DNA of 64,000 bases from Gnetum montanum (Eukaryota > Streptophyta > Gnetopsida > Gnetales > Gnetaceae): contig MNCI01005876.1 in assembly GCA_015680685.1 (NCBI GenBank), positions 462,543 to 526,542 on the forward strand, written 5' to 3'. A program made the translations under genes and the position numbers. The notes under the pieces are model-generated. The model did no database searches. It was not told the DNA's origin and worked only from the letters and a program-made list of their open reading frames with translations. Positions 1 to 10,793 of the stretch are shown here, one piece after another (the stretch's first letter is position 1; each line of letters begins with the position of its first letter).

Positions 1-250
1 CAAGCCTATCAACTCGGGAGATAGAAAATTTGCCAAACTATACGGTCTACCTTTAGTGCCTCTTTCATGCAAACTAGCCTTGTGGCTAGGTGCTACGTTG
101 ACTATGCTGCAGAGGGTGGTAGGCAAGCTTAGAAGTAGCCTTGCAGGCATTAGGACTTCTGGGGTGCCACATTGTGTGGTTCATCATGGCATGGCACCTG
201 GGGAATCATGATGGTCCAAAACTTATGGTGTTTCACCTTTCCTATTACAA
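1..250. other. Left-edge sequence, unassigned
   Basis: This stretch is somewhat richer in GC than what follows. It has one short open frame without recognisable motifs. It lies outside the segment shared with 36.8-40.4 kb, whose similarity begins near base 250. I see no gene or repeat in it. Confidence 0.4.
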
Positions 251-1603
251 GTTTTCAATTAATAGAATTACTTTTATTTCAATTTTTGAAGTAGGTAAAA
301 CAATAAGAAAATGGACAAGAAAATATACATCTTACATAAGAATAAGAAAAGATATTTAATAATTAGTAATTAAGATTACTTTGGCTTCTAATAGAGTAGA
401 GTCGTGAAAATAAGAAGAATCATGGAAGAGAATTCATTTTAACTATTTCATGTAAGGAAGGTCTGATGACAAGGATGAATTCTTAGTTATTTAAATTATA
501 ATATTAAATTGGTATAAAATTTCTTTTTTAAAGACCCACATATCATTAATAAATTTAGGTCTTACCGAGTAAGTTAGACTTCAATGATAAGAATTCTAAC
601 TATACCTTATATCTGAACATAACATGAATTTCAATATAGCCATTTGAAATTGAATTTTGAGATTTTACTTAAAATTTATTAATAAATATTGTCATATTCT
701 TTTCATGATAAATAGCTCTAGATTATATAGAGGTAATCAACACATAAATGATTTGCTAAATCTATAAGACATTAACATTTATATTAAAATATTGTATTCA
801 TAGTGATTACCCTTCAAGTTTGTATAAGCACTCCTATATCTTCTGCCATTCATAATTTCATTTCAAATAATGAGGTATCAGGTATAACAATTGGTTTCAA
901 GCAAATAACACTGGTATCTTATGTTTAAGTTAACATTGACTATAAGGACCTATACTCATATGTTAAATGTATTTAAAAAGAGGTGTACGTTCACTCAATC
1001 AAGACTTATTAGCTTGCTGCAGTTTGGCTGTAACAACCCCCAATCTACTGTAGCAACTCCCTGTCGCCGCATGACTGATAAATGCTTCAGCACTCGCTAA
1101 GAGTGACAAGTTACGTTGTTCGAGTTGCACTGAACTGGGCAAGTGTTTCAACCCATTGCGAAAAATATATACTTGTGGAATATGCAACATTATATTCATC
1201 GAATATGCAAGATATAGGCTAAACCTGCTTGACATATGCCTGATGTAACCAAAGAAAATAGCATACCTCCATATTCTAAAAGCCAATTTGCTTTGCAGCA
1301 TCTAGATCATCCAAGGAAGATGACTTTGCTTTATGATCAAAGCTGCGGCAGTGAATAAGGTACCAGCAAATGGTCGGATGCACATTCTAAATGGGAAGAA
1401 AGGAAAAACCATTCATCATATTCTTACCACATCACGTCTGATTTAATCCTTTCTGTGAGACTTTTCCTTCTATGGATTCTAGATGCCTTGATTGAAGAAT
1501 AGCCTCTTTAGAATATCCATCTTTTTCATTACTTGCACTCATGGTTGTTTCTAGCTATAAACTTATAATTCATTATGAGAAAGTGTTGATCTTTTGCAAG
1601 CAA
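251..1603 (+). repeat. Paralogous segment copy 1, part a
   Basis: Bases 251-1603 match 36789-38098 almost throughout, with the same order of short motifs and only small indels. The match stops exactly where copia-A begins and resumes after it at 8010. Copy 2 has no insertion there. The segment is AT-rich except for about 1000-1500, which is richer in GC and contains a candidate exon on the minus strand. I cannot tell whether it is duplicated host DNA or an unrecognised repeat family. Confidence 0.85.
1267..1386 (-). pseudogene. Candidate 40-codon exon relic (copy 1)
   Basis: On the minus strand a pyrimidine-rich tract ending in ATTTAG precedes exactly 120 nt, which is followed by GGTATGC, a good plant splice-donor context. 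The frame starting at the first base reads through 40 codons with one stop (TAG, near the 3' end). It includes the motifs FDHKAKS and SLDDLDAAK. The paralogue at 37772-37894 keeps the same splice-like borders, is 123 nt long (an in-frame difference of one codon), and has its own single stop elsewhere. In-frame indel and shared borders suggest a once-coding exon. I do not recognise the protein family. Chance open frame remains possible. Confidence 0.35.
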
Positions 1604-2073
1604 TGTAATCCACGTCAACGTGTTGTTGATAGTGCACTTTCTCATTTCTGCATTGGCATTACGGTGGCCTCCATTTCCCATAATGTGGCCTGCATATCCC
1701 ATAATGTGGCCTCCATATTAACGAAAAACATGTTTTTGCATTGGGGTTGGGGTGGTGTCCACATCTAAATGGGGTTTTGGGTCTCTTATTTTTCAAACTA
1801 TTCTGTCATGGCAACCAATTTCATGGCATACAATTTTGTTCCTGATGGGAAAACAAAGGGACCAAGAAATCAAAGTAGAATTGCAATTCTAGTCCCTTTT
1901 AAAAATGCTTGGAAGTTGCATATACCATCACTATAGAGTGCCAATGTGAAAGAAGAATCTGAACACCAATATTAATTGAAGACATCAATCACTAGAGGTC
2001 AATCCATTTGCTTCGACATTTTGTACTTTGATTACTTGTGCAATTTGATTTTCTACACAATTATTTTCTCACA
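1604..2073 (+). repeat. Copia-A 5' LTR
   Basis: The LTR begins with TGTAATCCACG and ends with TTTTCTCACA, giving the TG...CA ends expected of LTRs. It aligns along its length with 7528-8009. It contains a 21-bp tandem repeat near its 5' end. Confidence 0.93.
1666..1720 (+). repeat. 21-bp tandem repeat in copia-A LTR
   Basis: Units starting with GGCCTCCAT begin at 1666, 1687 and 1708. The same array is present in the 3' LTR at about 7598, 7619 and 7640, so it predates insertion. Its place in U3 suggests promoter-proximal repeats, but no known factor site was recognised. Confidence 0.85.
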
Positions 2074-2075
2074 TT

Positions 2076-2086
2076 TGGTATTGAAG
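2076..2086 (+). other. Copia-A primer-binding site
   Basis: TGGTATTGAAG begins two bases after the 5' LTR. Plant copia elements usually have TGGTATCAGAGC here, complementary to initiator methionine tRNA. The differences fit decay by substitution. Confidence 0.75.
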
Positions 2087-3279
2087 GATTAGATCTTTTT
2101 CTTGACACAGTTTTTTACAATGAAGCAATATGGAGATAGCATTGTTTAATATTTCTATGCATAGCTTGATGTTGTGATTTATGTATGCATCCGGATTTCG
2201 TGTAATATTACGTTGTAAGTTGTATCATAGCACAAGGAATCTAGTGAAAATTCTTCAATAAAGGTTAACTTGGATATGAGTTCAACCTCTCATGATTTCT
2301 CAAGATATCATGTTGTAAGTTGTATCGTAGCATAGGAAATCTAGTGAAAATTCTTCAATAAAGGTTAACTCAGGCACGAGTTCAATTTCCCTAGGAAATG
2401 TTTCTCTTAGTTTCATAGGTACAGTGTTAGTGAAGTTTGTGTGGGGTCTAGGCGAAGGGACCACACCCACCAATTTGATATGCATACATTAAATATCCTT
2501 GAGGAAAGATTCTGATGCACGTGTCATGGAAACACAAACTGTAACCCAAATTTTAAAGGTGCCATTTTCCCATAAGCATGAAGTTATATGTTTTGATAAA
2601 GTCATATATCCATAATGTATTTTTCCTATTTTTATATGCATTAAGTCATTCAATATTTTTGATAAAGCAATAACAACTCGATATGCATAAAGGTGTTCAA
2701 TATTTTGATAAAATTATGTTTATACTATGTTGAATTTGGTAATTAATCAATTTCATGAATATTTTTATATATGTATACATCATTTTCTACATATGAATTA
2801 TAACTAATTATCTATATAATTTTGTATAATTAGAGAGTATCCACAACATCCCAAATTATGCAAAATTATGTACTACGAGCTTTTGGATCACATATGGTAG
2901 ACAACATTAGAAATTATGATTATCATATGTAATATGATAAATTTTATCCCATAGGAATTTTTATTGTATTTAATATGATTAATTAGGATGATATGTTAAA
3001 TTATTTTTCTTAATTTGCCCACAGGTATTAAGAAAAGGAATATAATTTAATAGTTTCATTGTAAGGATATATGAATTTACTTGAATTAAAACATAGCTCA
3101 TAGGCAATTTTATGTCATTTGATTCATATTTTTCATGATTTACATGGCAAACAAGTCTTATGGTATTTTAACATCAAGTTTAGTAACATAAGCATGTTGA
3201 TTATGCAATTGTACAACCTGTAAGATACTCTGATTTTACAGGGTAATAATTATAAGGTGTGAAAGAAGAGGATTCTTCT
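2087..3279 (+). other. Unusually long leader of copia-A, non-coding
   Basis: About 1.2 kb separates the primer site from the first recognisable gag sequence, and I see no coding similarity in it. It contains a two-unit 100-bp tandem repeat (separate entry) and then very AT-rich sequence from about 2570 to 3240. A copia leader is usually much shorter, so a secondary insertion or expansion is likely, but I found no clean insertion borders. Confidence 0.5.
2212..2395 (+). repeat. 100-bp tandem duplication in copia-A leader
   Basis: GTTGTAAGTTGTATC occurs at 2212 and again at 2312. The following 85 bases match with a few substitutions, including the shared GAAAATTCTTCAATAAAGG. Period is exactly 100 bp, two units. 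Confidence 0.9.
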
Positions 3280-3985
3280 TTATTTAGGCTAGATGGACAT
3301 TGATTATGCTATCCATAAGGATTAAACACCTACCATTACATCAATTAGCCATCTAGATGATATTGGTAATTATGAAAAATGAGAGTGATATAATCGCCTG
3401 TGTGTCATGTTCATAAAAACCAAGATTTCAGTTGGTATGTGTGGTTCATTAAAATAGTATGACAATGTGCATGCTTTATTAAAGGCCACTGATGAACAAT
3501 TTGATTCATCAAACAAGGCATTGACCAGCACCTTGATAATGAAGTTCTCATCCATGAAGCTCACTAAAATTCATGGTGTGCATGAGCACATCATGCAAAT
3601 GAGCGATATAGTTGCTCAACTCAAAATACTTGAGGTTGAGATGTTAGAATCTTTCCTTATGCACTACATTGTAAACATGCATCCACCGCAACACGGACCC
3701 TTTAAGAATTCTTATAACACACATAAGAATAAATGGTCAATCAATAAACTAATGATCATGCGTGTACAAGAAGAGGGAAGACTTGCTATGGAAGCAAAAG
3801 AGAGTGTGCATTTGGCTACATAAAGAAAGAATAAAGAATAAGCCAAAGGCAAGTGGAAGGTCAAATTGCCTACACAAGTTGATATGAAGAAGGAATCCAA
3901 ATGTTTTTTCTGCAAAAGGAAAGTGCATATAAAGAAAAATTGTTCTAAATATCATAAATGGCTTGAAAAGAACTTCACTTGTTTT
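3280..3985 (+). pseudogene. Copia-A gag (UBN2-type) pseudogene
   Basis: Gag would package element RNA into virus-like particles. Early motifs such as DYAIHKD (about 3295) and KTKIS (about 3417) lie in front of a 119-codon open stretch at 3467-3823 that contains HEHIMQM, AQLK and NTHKNKWSI, all typical of the UBN2 gag of plant copia elements. A zinc knuckle follows at about 3899 with spacing C-x2-C-x4-H-x4-C (CFFCKRKVHIKKNC). Stops and frame changes separate the pieces. The usual N-terminal part is not recognisable. Confidence 0.88.
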
Positions 3986-3999
3986 TTTTTTAATCTAAT

Positions 4000-6900
4000 A
4001 TGGTTGATGTTGGCCATGACACATGGTGGATTGATTTTGGTTCTACAATTCATGCTACCAATTCCTTGCAAGCGGTGAAAAACCTAATGAAGCTAGTGGG
4101 AAGTGAGTCATGCATCTATTTAGGCAATAAGATGCACACACATGTGGAGGCAATCAGAACATGCAAATTAGTTTTAAGCAGTGGTTTTGTCTTAGAACTG
4201 GAAAAGAAATTTTATATTCCAAGTTTTCTAAGGAATTTGATTTCAATTTTAAGGCTTGTATCATTGGGATTTTTCTTTAATTTTTCAAACACTATATTTA
4301 GTTTATATTATAGATCTAAACTTATTGGAAGTGGTACAATGACATATGGTGTTTTCAAAGTTAATTTACAAAACAAAACTTCTTATACTTCTATACATGT
4401 TCATACTAGTATTAAAAGATGTGTTATGAATGACAAATCTTGTATGTTGTGGCATCATAGATTAGGACATATCTCTATTGAGTGACTAAAGAGATTAGTA
4501 AATGATGGAGTACTTAGTACTCTAGATTTTACTGACTTTGATACTTATGTGGACTACATAAAGGGAAAATAGATTAATATGTCAAAGAAAGATGCCAAGA
4601 GGAGTTCAAACATATTAGAAATCATACATATAGATATTTGTACTCTAGATATGAATGCATATGGTCAAAAGTATTTCATTACCTTTATTGATGATTACTC
4701 ACAATATATGTATCTCTACCTTCTTCATAACAAGAGTGAATCTTTAAATGGCATTAAGGTGTTTAAGGCTAAAGTAGAGAAACAATGTAGTAAGCAAATA
4801 AAGATAGTGAGATTTGATAGAGGTGGTGAATACTATGTTAGATATACTAATGATCAACAAGCACCTAGTTCATTTGCTAAGTTTCTTCAAGAGCATGGAA
4901 TTGTTGCCCAATACACTATGCTTGGTTTTCCAAACCAAAATGGTGTGGCAAAAAGAAGAAACTAAACATTATTTGACATGGTGTGGAGCATGCTTAGCAA
5001 CTCTAAGCTTTTGAAATCCCTGTGGACTGAAGCTCTCAAGACAGTGGTGTATATATTAAACCAAGTTCCAATGAAGGCTATCTCAAAGTCACCATTGGAA
5101 TTATGGAAAGGTTGGAAATCAATTTTGCAACATATACACATTTGGGGATGCCTATCTTAAGTAAGAGTCTATAATCCACAAGGAAAGAAGCTAGAACCAA
5201 GGACCATAAGTGGCTATTTTGTTAGATATGTTGAATAGTCTAAGGGATATATATTTTATTGCCCATCACATACTACTAGGTTTGTGAAATCAAGGAATGC
5301 TAAATTTCTTGAGAATGACTTGATTAGTGGGAGTAGTAGATCTTGGAACATTGTTCCTGAGATAGATCATGTGGATGCTCAACCCACTATTTCAAATGAT
5401 AGACTAATTGTTATGCACAATATGCCTAGACCACAAATGTGTAATGAAAAACTAGTCATTGAAGTTCCACAAACTATTGATTAAGAAATAGTATATCCAA
5501 CTAAACAAGAGATACCAAAACCTATTGAATAGCCTATTAAACATCATGATCCTTAAGAGAATGATGAACCAACATTAAGAAGATCTACTAGAGTAAGGTG
5601 ATCAACGATTTATAGTGACTATATGATGTATCTACAAGAGTCTAACTACAACATAAGAGTTGAAAATGATTCCAAAATGTTTTCACAAGCCATGTGTTGT
5701 AAGGAATCTAACTTGTGGTATGATGCCATGAGAGATGAGATGAACTCTATGTTATCCAATGGAGTTTAGGATCATGTCAAGTTTCTTAATGGTGTAAAAT
5801 CCATTAGATGCAAATGGGTCTTTAAGACTAAGAAAGACTCATTGGGCAACATTGAAAGATATAAGGCTAGACTTGTCACTAAAGGGTTCACTCAAAAAGA
5901 GGGAATAGATTACAAGGGGTCCTTTTCTCTTGTATCTAAGAAGGACTCCCTTCATGTTATCATGGAATTAGTTGCCCATTTTGATCTTGAATTACATCAA
6001 ACAGATGTGAAAATAGAATATCTTAATGGTGATCTAGAGGAAGAGGTTTATATGAAACAACCTAAAGGATTTTTCTCTAGTGGGTGAGCAATTAATATGC
6101 AAGCTTAAGAAATCCATATATGGATTGAAACAAGCCTCCCATCAATGGTACTTAAAATTCTATGATATCATCACTTCATTTGGTTTTGAAGAAAACATCA
6201 TGGATCAATGTATATACCTGAAAATCAGTGGGAGAAAAATCTATTTCCTTATTCTATATGTGGATGATATCCTTCTTGCAACCAATAATAGTGGATTTCT
6301 ATACGAGCTGAAACATTTTCTCTCTAACAATTTTGACATGAAGGACATAGGTAAGGCCTCTAATATCATTGGAATTCAAATCCATAGGGATAGATCTAAA
6401 TGTATTTTGGGACTATTGTAAGAAATCTATATCAATAAAGCTTTAGAGAGGTTTTGGATGAAAGATTGTTCACCAAGTATAGCATCCATTATAAAGTGTA
6501 ATAAGTTCAGTTTGAACCAATGTCCTAGGAATCATTTAGAGAAAAGTTAGATGAGCAAAATTCCATATGCTTTAGCTATTGGAAGCTATATGTATTCTTA
6601 GGTCTGCACAAGACCTAACATTGCATTTGTTGTGGGATTCTTGGGCAAATATCAAAGTAATCTAGATATTGACCACTAGAGGGCTACAAAGAAAGTGATG
6701 AGGTACCTTCAAGGTACAAGAGACTACATTCTTATGTATGAATGAACTAACTCATTGGAGGTGACTAGCTACTTTGATTCACACTTTGCTAGCTATGTTG
6801 ATTCATAGAAATCCACATTTGGTTATGTTTGTATGCTAGCTAGAGGGGCTATATACTAGAGGACTAGAGAGCAAACTTTGATTCCTACTTCCATAATGGA

Positions 6901-7160
6901 GGCAAAGTTTTTTTCTTTTTTTGAGGCTACTTCACATGGTGTATGGTTAAAGAGTTTCATAACAGGGCTTAGAATTTTGGATTCTATATCTAGGCCATTA
7001 AGAATGTTTTATGACAATTTAGCTACTATCTTTATGACTAAGAATAATAAGAGGCACAGTTGAAGTAAACACATCAACATAAAGTACTTAGCCATAAGGA
7101 AATGCATTAACGAAAACAAATCGATCATTGCACATATACGCACTGAATTAATGATAGTTG
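4000..7160 (+). pseudogene. Copia-A pol: PR-INT-RT-RNase H pseudogene
   Basis: Pol would supply protease, integrase, reverse transcriptase and RNase H. Visible in order: a protease-like WWIDFGST (active-site Asp near 4033, the following Ser changed to Phe); the pre-integrase motif MLWHHRLGH (about 4443); an integrase core with Asp near 4633, FDRGGEY near 4813, and a third catalytic position now Lys (codon 4951-4953, within NGVAKRRN, normally Glu); RT with LNGDLEEEVYM near 6030 and YVDD at 6257-6268; and RNase H with IMEAKF near 6894. At least ten in-frame stops and a frameshift near 6080 break the frame. The sequence closely follows common plant copia polyproteins. Confidence 0.93.
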
Positions 7161-7516
7161 ATCCTTTGACAAAATAATGACACCAAAGTCATTTAAGGAT
7201 CATGTAGTTTGGATGGGACTTGGTTCCATAATGTAATTTGTTGTACATACACCTTTACAGTCTTAATGAAACTCTTATTCAATTGTGTTATTTTCTCATA
7301 TAGTTTGCTAATATAGTTATTAGAGAAAATACACATATGGCAGGGCCTAGAATCAACATTAGGTTTATTCATAAAGTTAAGTTACCATATAGGGAATTAA
7401 GTTTTGAGAGATAATACATTGTAATACATAGAAGATAATGCTCACATTGAGAGGAACTATTGCCAAGATTCATGCATTTATTTCCTGAAATCTAGATTTG
7501 ATTAAATATGGAGACC

Positions 7517-7527
7517 AAGTGGGAGAC
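7517..7527 (+). other. Copia-A polypurine tract
   Basis: AAGTGGGAGAC directly precedes the 3' LTR, matching the AAGTGGGAGA typical of plant copia elements. It primes plus-strand DNA synthesis. Confidence 0.85.
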
Positions 7528-8009
7528 TATAATCCACATCAACATGTTTACACATTATTGATAACATGCTTTCTCATTTCTGTGTTGTTGTTAAAGTGGC
7601 CTCCATATCCCATAATGTGGCCTTTATATCCCATAATGTGACCTCCATATCCAATAATAGATAATACATTTTTGTGTTGGGGTTGGGGTGGCATCCACAT
7701 CTAGATGGGGTTTTGGTCTCTTATTTTTTAAATTTTTCTCTCATGGTAACCAATTCCATGGCCTATAAATTTGTTCTTGATGGGAGAACAAAGGGACCAA
7801 GGAATCACAATCGAATTGTAGTTCTAGTCCCTTTTACAAATGCTTGGAGGTTGCATACACCATCACTATAGAGTGCCAGTGTGAAAGAAGAATTTGAATG
7901 CCAAGATTAATTGAAGGCATCAATGGCTAGAGGTTAGTTCCATTTTCTTCCACATTTTATACTTTGATTACTTGTGCAATCTAGTTTTCTACACAATTAT
8001 TTTGTCACA
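7528..8009 (+). repeat. Copia-A 3' LTR
   Basis: It aligns with 1604-2073. The first dinucleotide is TA instead of TG, which fits mutation after insertion. It ends TTTTGTCACA and is followed by the AGCAA target duplication. Confidence 0.93.
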
Positions 8010-9771
8010 AGCAACCATTATCTAGTACAAGAAGCAATGTGCCATAATGATACTAGAGCATTGGTTGGTTTATGCATCATAGGAGAACGATTGTCTTGCT
8101 AACGTATGCATAGATATCATATGTCCATGCACCTTACTGATGAGATTTCTATTGAGGTGTAATGAAAGATCAAGCTTTTGGTTTTCATTAAAATGCATTA
8201 GTTTTCAAAACATATTATCAAATCACTGTTTTGGAATAAATAAAAAATCTTACCTTATAGACCATTGATGAGCCACATAAAGACCATTGATGGACCACAT
8301 CTAGACCTAGTTAGGTGCTTCGATTATTTGGTGATAAACCCGCCCATCCTATTCTTGAAACCAAGGTTGGAGCAAGTAAAACACATAGTTATAGAAACTT
8401 ATGGACTAATAAATATCTTCTCCCTAATCTTGACACTTTCCAATTCATATTTGTGACATATTAATCATGTAAAAAAACCTTAATAATTCAATTAGAATAA
8501 TTGATATGACCAAATATTATGTTACATACATTTTGTATCAAATTGAATAGCAAAGTATCTTACTATGCAAGCTAAGAGCTCATGCTATATATCCTTCAAG
8601 AATGTGCTTTAGCAACAAATACAATGAGAAATTTATAGATTAGAGCTTTAATTTCAATATTATACTAATGTGTAACTCAACATATCTATAGCTCATAATG
8701 AAACAAGGAATCCAAATGTCCTTGAACCATTATTATAAGTCAAAAAGCATACATTCCAAGTTGGACACTCTTGGTTGATACCATTGGAATGGTTAGAGAC
8801 TAGTTTTCCCCCCAATTTTATAATGTTACTAATTGTTATATCTTTTGAAATAGGTGATGACTAGGTATTTTCTTTGGAACCTAATCCGAGTTGATATTGC
8901 AATAAGTATGTAATTGGTAATCCTTAACATGTGGATGAAACTCAAATTGGTCATGCCTTGATTACATGGTATTCCTATTTCTTTGGTCACTATTGGTAAA
9001 TAAGGTTGGAACTCTTTGCAATAGTTATCTAATCAATAGAATGTGGTTCCTAAACATACTATTCTATAGCATAGTTAGTGACTTGATAAAATTTGGAACT
9101 ATGCATAGTTGGTAGTCACTACCTATGATATAGCTAGCAACAAAGTAAAAAAACCTACAAAAATGTCATATTTCATGCCTAAGGTCATATTCACACATAA
9201 ACCCTTAACTAGTATAATTTTATTATGGCTTATACTATTTTAACATAAATTATTAAATACTTTTTATAAGTTTATTCATGAAAAACATACAAATTGTGAT
9301 CTCATGATAGCCTCCAATGAGCATGTTGTTAGCCTTAGGTAATATAGTGTGAAAATGGATTATTATATACCAAGCAATGAATATATGGAACAACCAAATT
9401 ATATCCAAGTGAAAAAAAAATTTTTAGGATGAAGTTTATATCTACAAACATTGACTTATTTAAATTAAATTATACATTGTGTAGTGCAAGTCCCTATTCA
9501 AGTTAAAAGACTTTGAGAATGATTTTTTACTTAGATTTTATCTCTTTGTTATCCCTCTAAGGTGTGACATAAACTCTTATAATTTCCAATAGGAAAATGA
9601 TTCTATTAAATAATATCATGCTATGAAAAAGAGATAAAATAATAAAATTTAAAATAGGCAACATGTCCCCAAGAAAAATACAATGGTAAATAAAATAATC
9701 ATAAAAACATAGTGGCCTATTCGTCAACAAGTAAAAGTCACATTAATATATTTCTTGGTTGCTTTCTTATA
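8010..9771 (+). repeat. Paralogous segment copy 1, part b
   Basis: The sequence continues the match to copy 2 (about 38095-39902) after copia-A and stops at the gypsy-A 5' LTR. It is AT-rich with no coding signal that I can support. Small indels and substitutions separate the copies throughout, so the duplication is not recent. Confidence 0.87.
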
Positions 9772-10641
9772 TGATGAGTCATCATGATTTTGCCATGTAA
9801 CAGGATGCTGTCAACATGACCCTGTTGATGGGATCTCATTGACGTGATCACATTGATGTGTACCCATCGATGGGACATCCTATTTCTACCTATAAATGTG
9901 TACCTTCAACCATATTTATGGCAAGAAGTCTCATAGTTATAGCAAAGCTCCAGTAGTTTTCCCACTTAAAAGTTAGAATATTTTCTGAGTGCCCACAGTA
10001 GAAGTTAAATAGTGTATAGATCTTTATTTGAGCATTGTTGTACCTAAGCACTTCAATGTGTATGAAAATAAAGACAAGCTTTTTGATCAAACCTTAAAGC
10101 ACTTAGACTGAATTAATTATTTTCTTTAAGTATTTAATATTCAAGCAATTTCCTTCAATGTTTTTAGGTAATTAAGTGATTAATTAATATAGATTAAATA
10201 GCAAACATAAGTACAACCACTTCAAGCATACATCTAATGTTTGGTGATCCCAATAATGCTTAACATTTAGTAACCTAGTAGTATTATATGTGTTCAAGAT
10301 GTGTACGGTAGGTGGGAAAAATGCTAATGTTAGGATTAGTTAAGTGATAGCTAGTTATTAGATTAGTTAAATCATAGATTAATTAATTATTTATTCTTTA
10401 TTCTTATTTTTATGCAACTTAAAACATAAAATATAAAATGATAAAAATCATGTCTTAGTTACACTTAACCATACACTTGCACTTCACAAGTGGAACTAGA
10501 AAGACAATGATTGCAATGGTTAGTTTCACCTCTTAGAACCATGTATACTTAGAGAACTAAAGTCTATGGAATTCAACCAAATAGCTTAGTGAACACTAGT
10601 GAGTCATATGGTTGGGCATAGAGTATACTTGTTGCTCATCA
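9772..10641 (+). repeat. Gypsy-A 5' LTR
   Basis: Starts TGATGAGTCATCATG and ends GTTGCTCATCA. It aligns with 20430-21284. Shared landmarks are GGCAAGAAGTCTCATAG (about 9919 and 20584) and the GTTAGGATTAGTTAAG stretch (about 10333 and 20995). Confidence 0.95.
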
Positions 10642-10642
10642 T

Positions 10643-10660
10643 TGGCACCATTGCTAAGGA
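10643..10660 (+). other. Gypsy-A primer-binding site (tRNA-Asp type)
   Basis: TGGCACCATTGCTAAGGA lies one base after the 5' LTR. Plant Tat/Athila-type elements often have TGGCGCCGTTGCC here, complementary to the 3' end of tRNA-Asp. The early differences are G to A at the two CpG sites, as expected of methylated-CpG decay. Confidence 0.82.
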
Positions 10661-10793
10661 TTGTAGTTAACTACATGTGCTATCCAAGACATAGTGAAAA
10701 TCATTCAACATCATTGGATTGAACCTTAAATTTCCAATCATTCTAACTAATAATAATCATAAAAAACATAGTGATTTATCTTCTACTTCAAAA

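Larger units (their letters stand above)
1604..8009 (+). mobile_element. Copia-A, Ty1/copia LTR retrotransposon (decayed)
   Basis: This is a 6.4-kb element flanked by a perfect 5-bp target duplication, AGCAA (1599-1603 and 8010-8014). Its LTRs are 470 and 482 bp. A tRNA-iMet-like primer site follows the 5' LTR and a purine tract precedes the 3' LTR. The domain order gag, protease, integrase, reverse transcriptase, RNase H is that of Ty1/copia. The paralogous segment at 38.1 kb shows the empty site. The coding frames carry many stops and at least one frameshift, and many differences between the LTRs look like CpG to TpG/CpA decay, so the insertion is old and cannot be autonomous. Confidence 0.95.
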
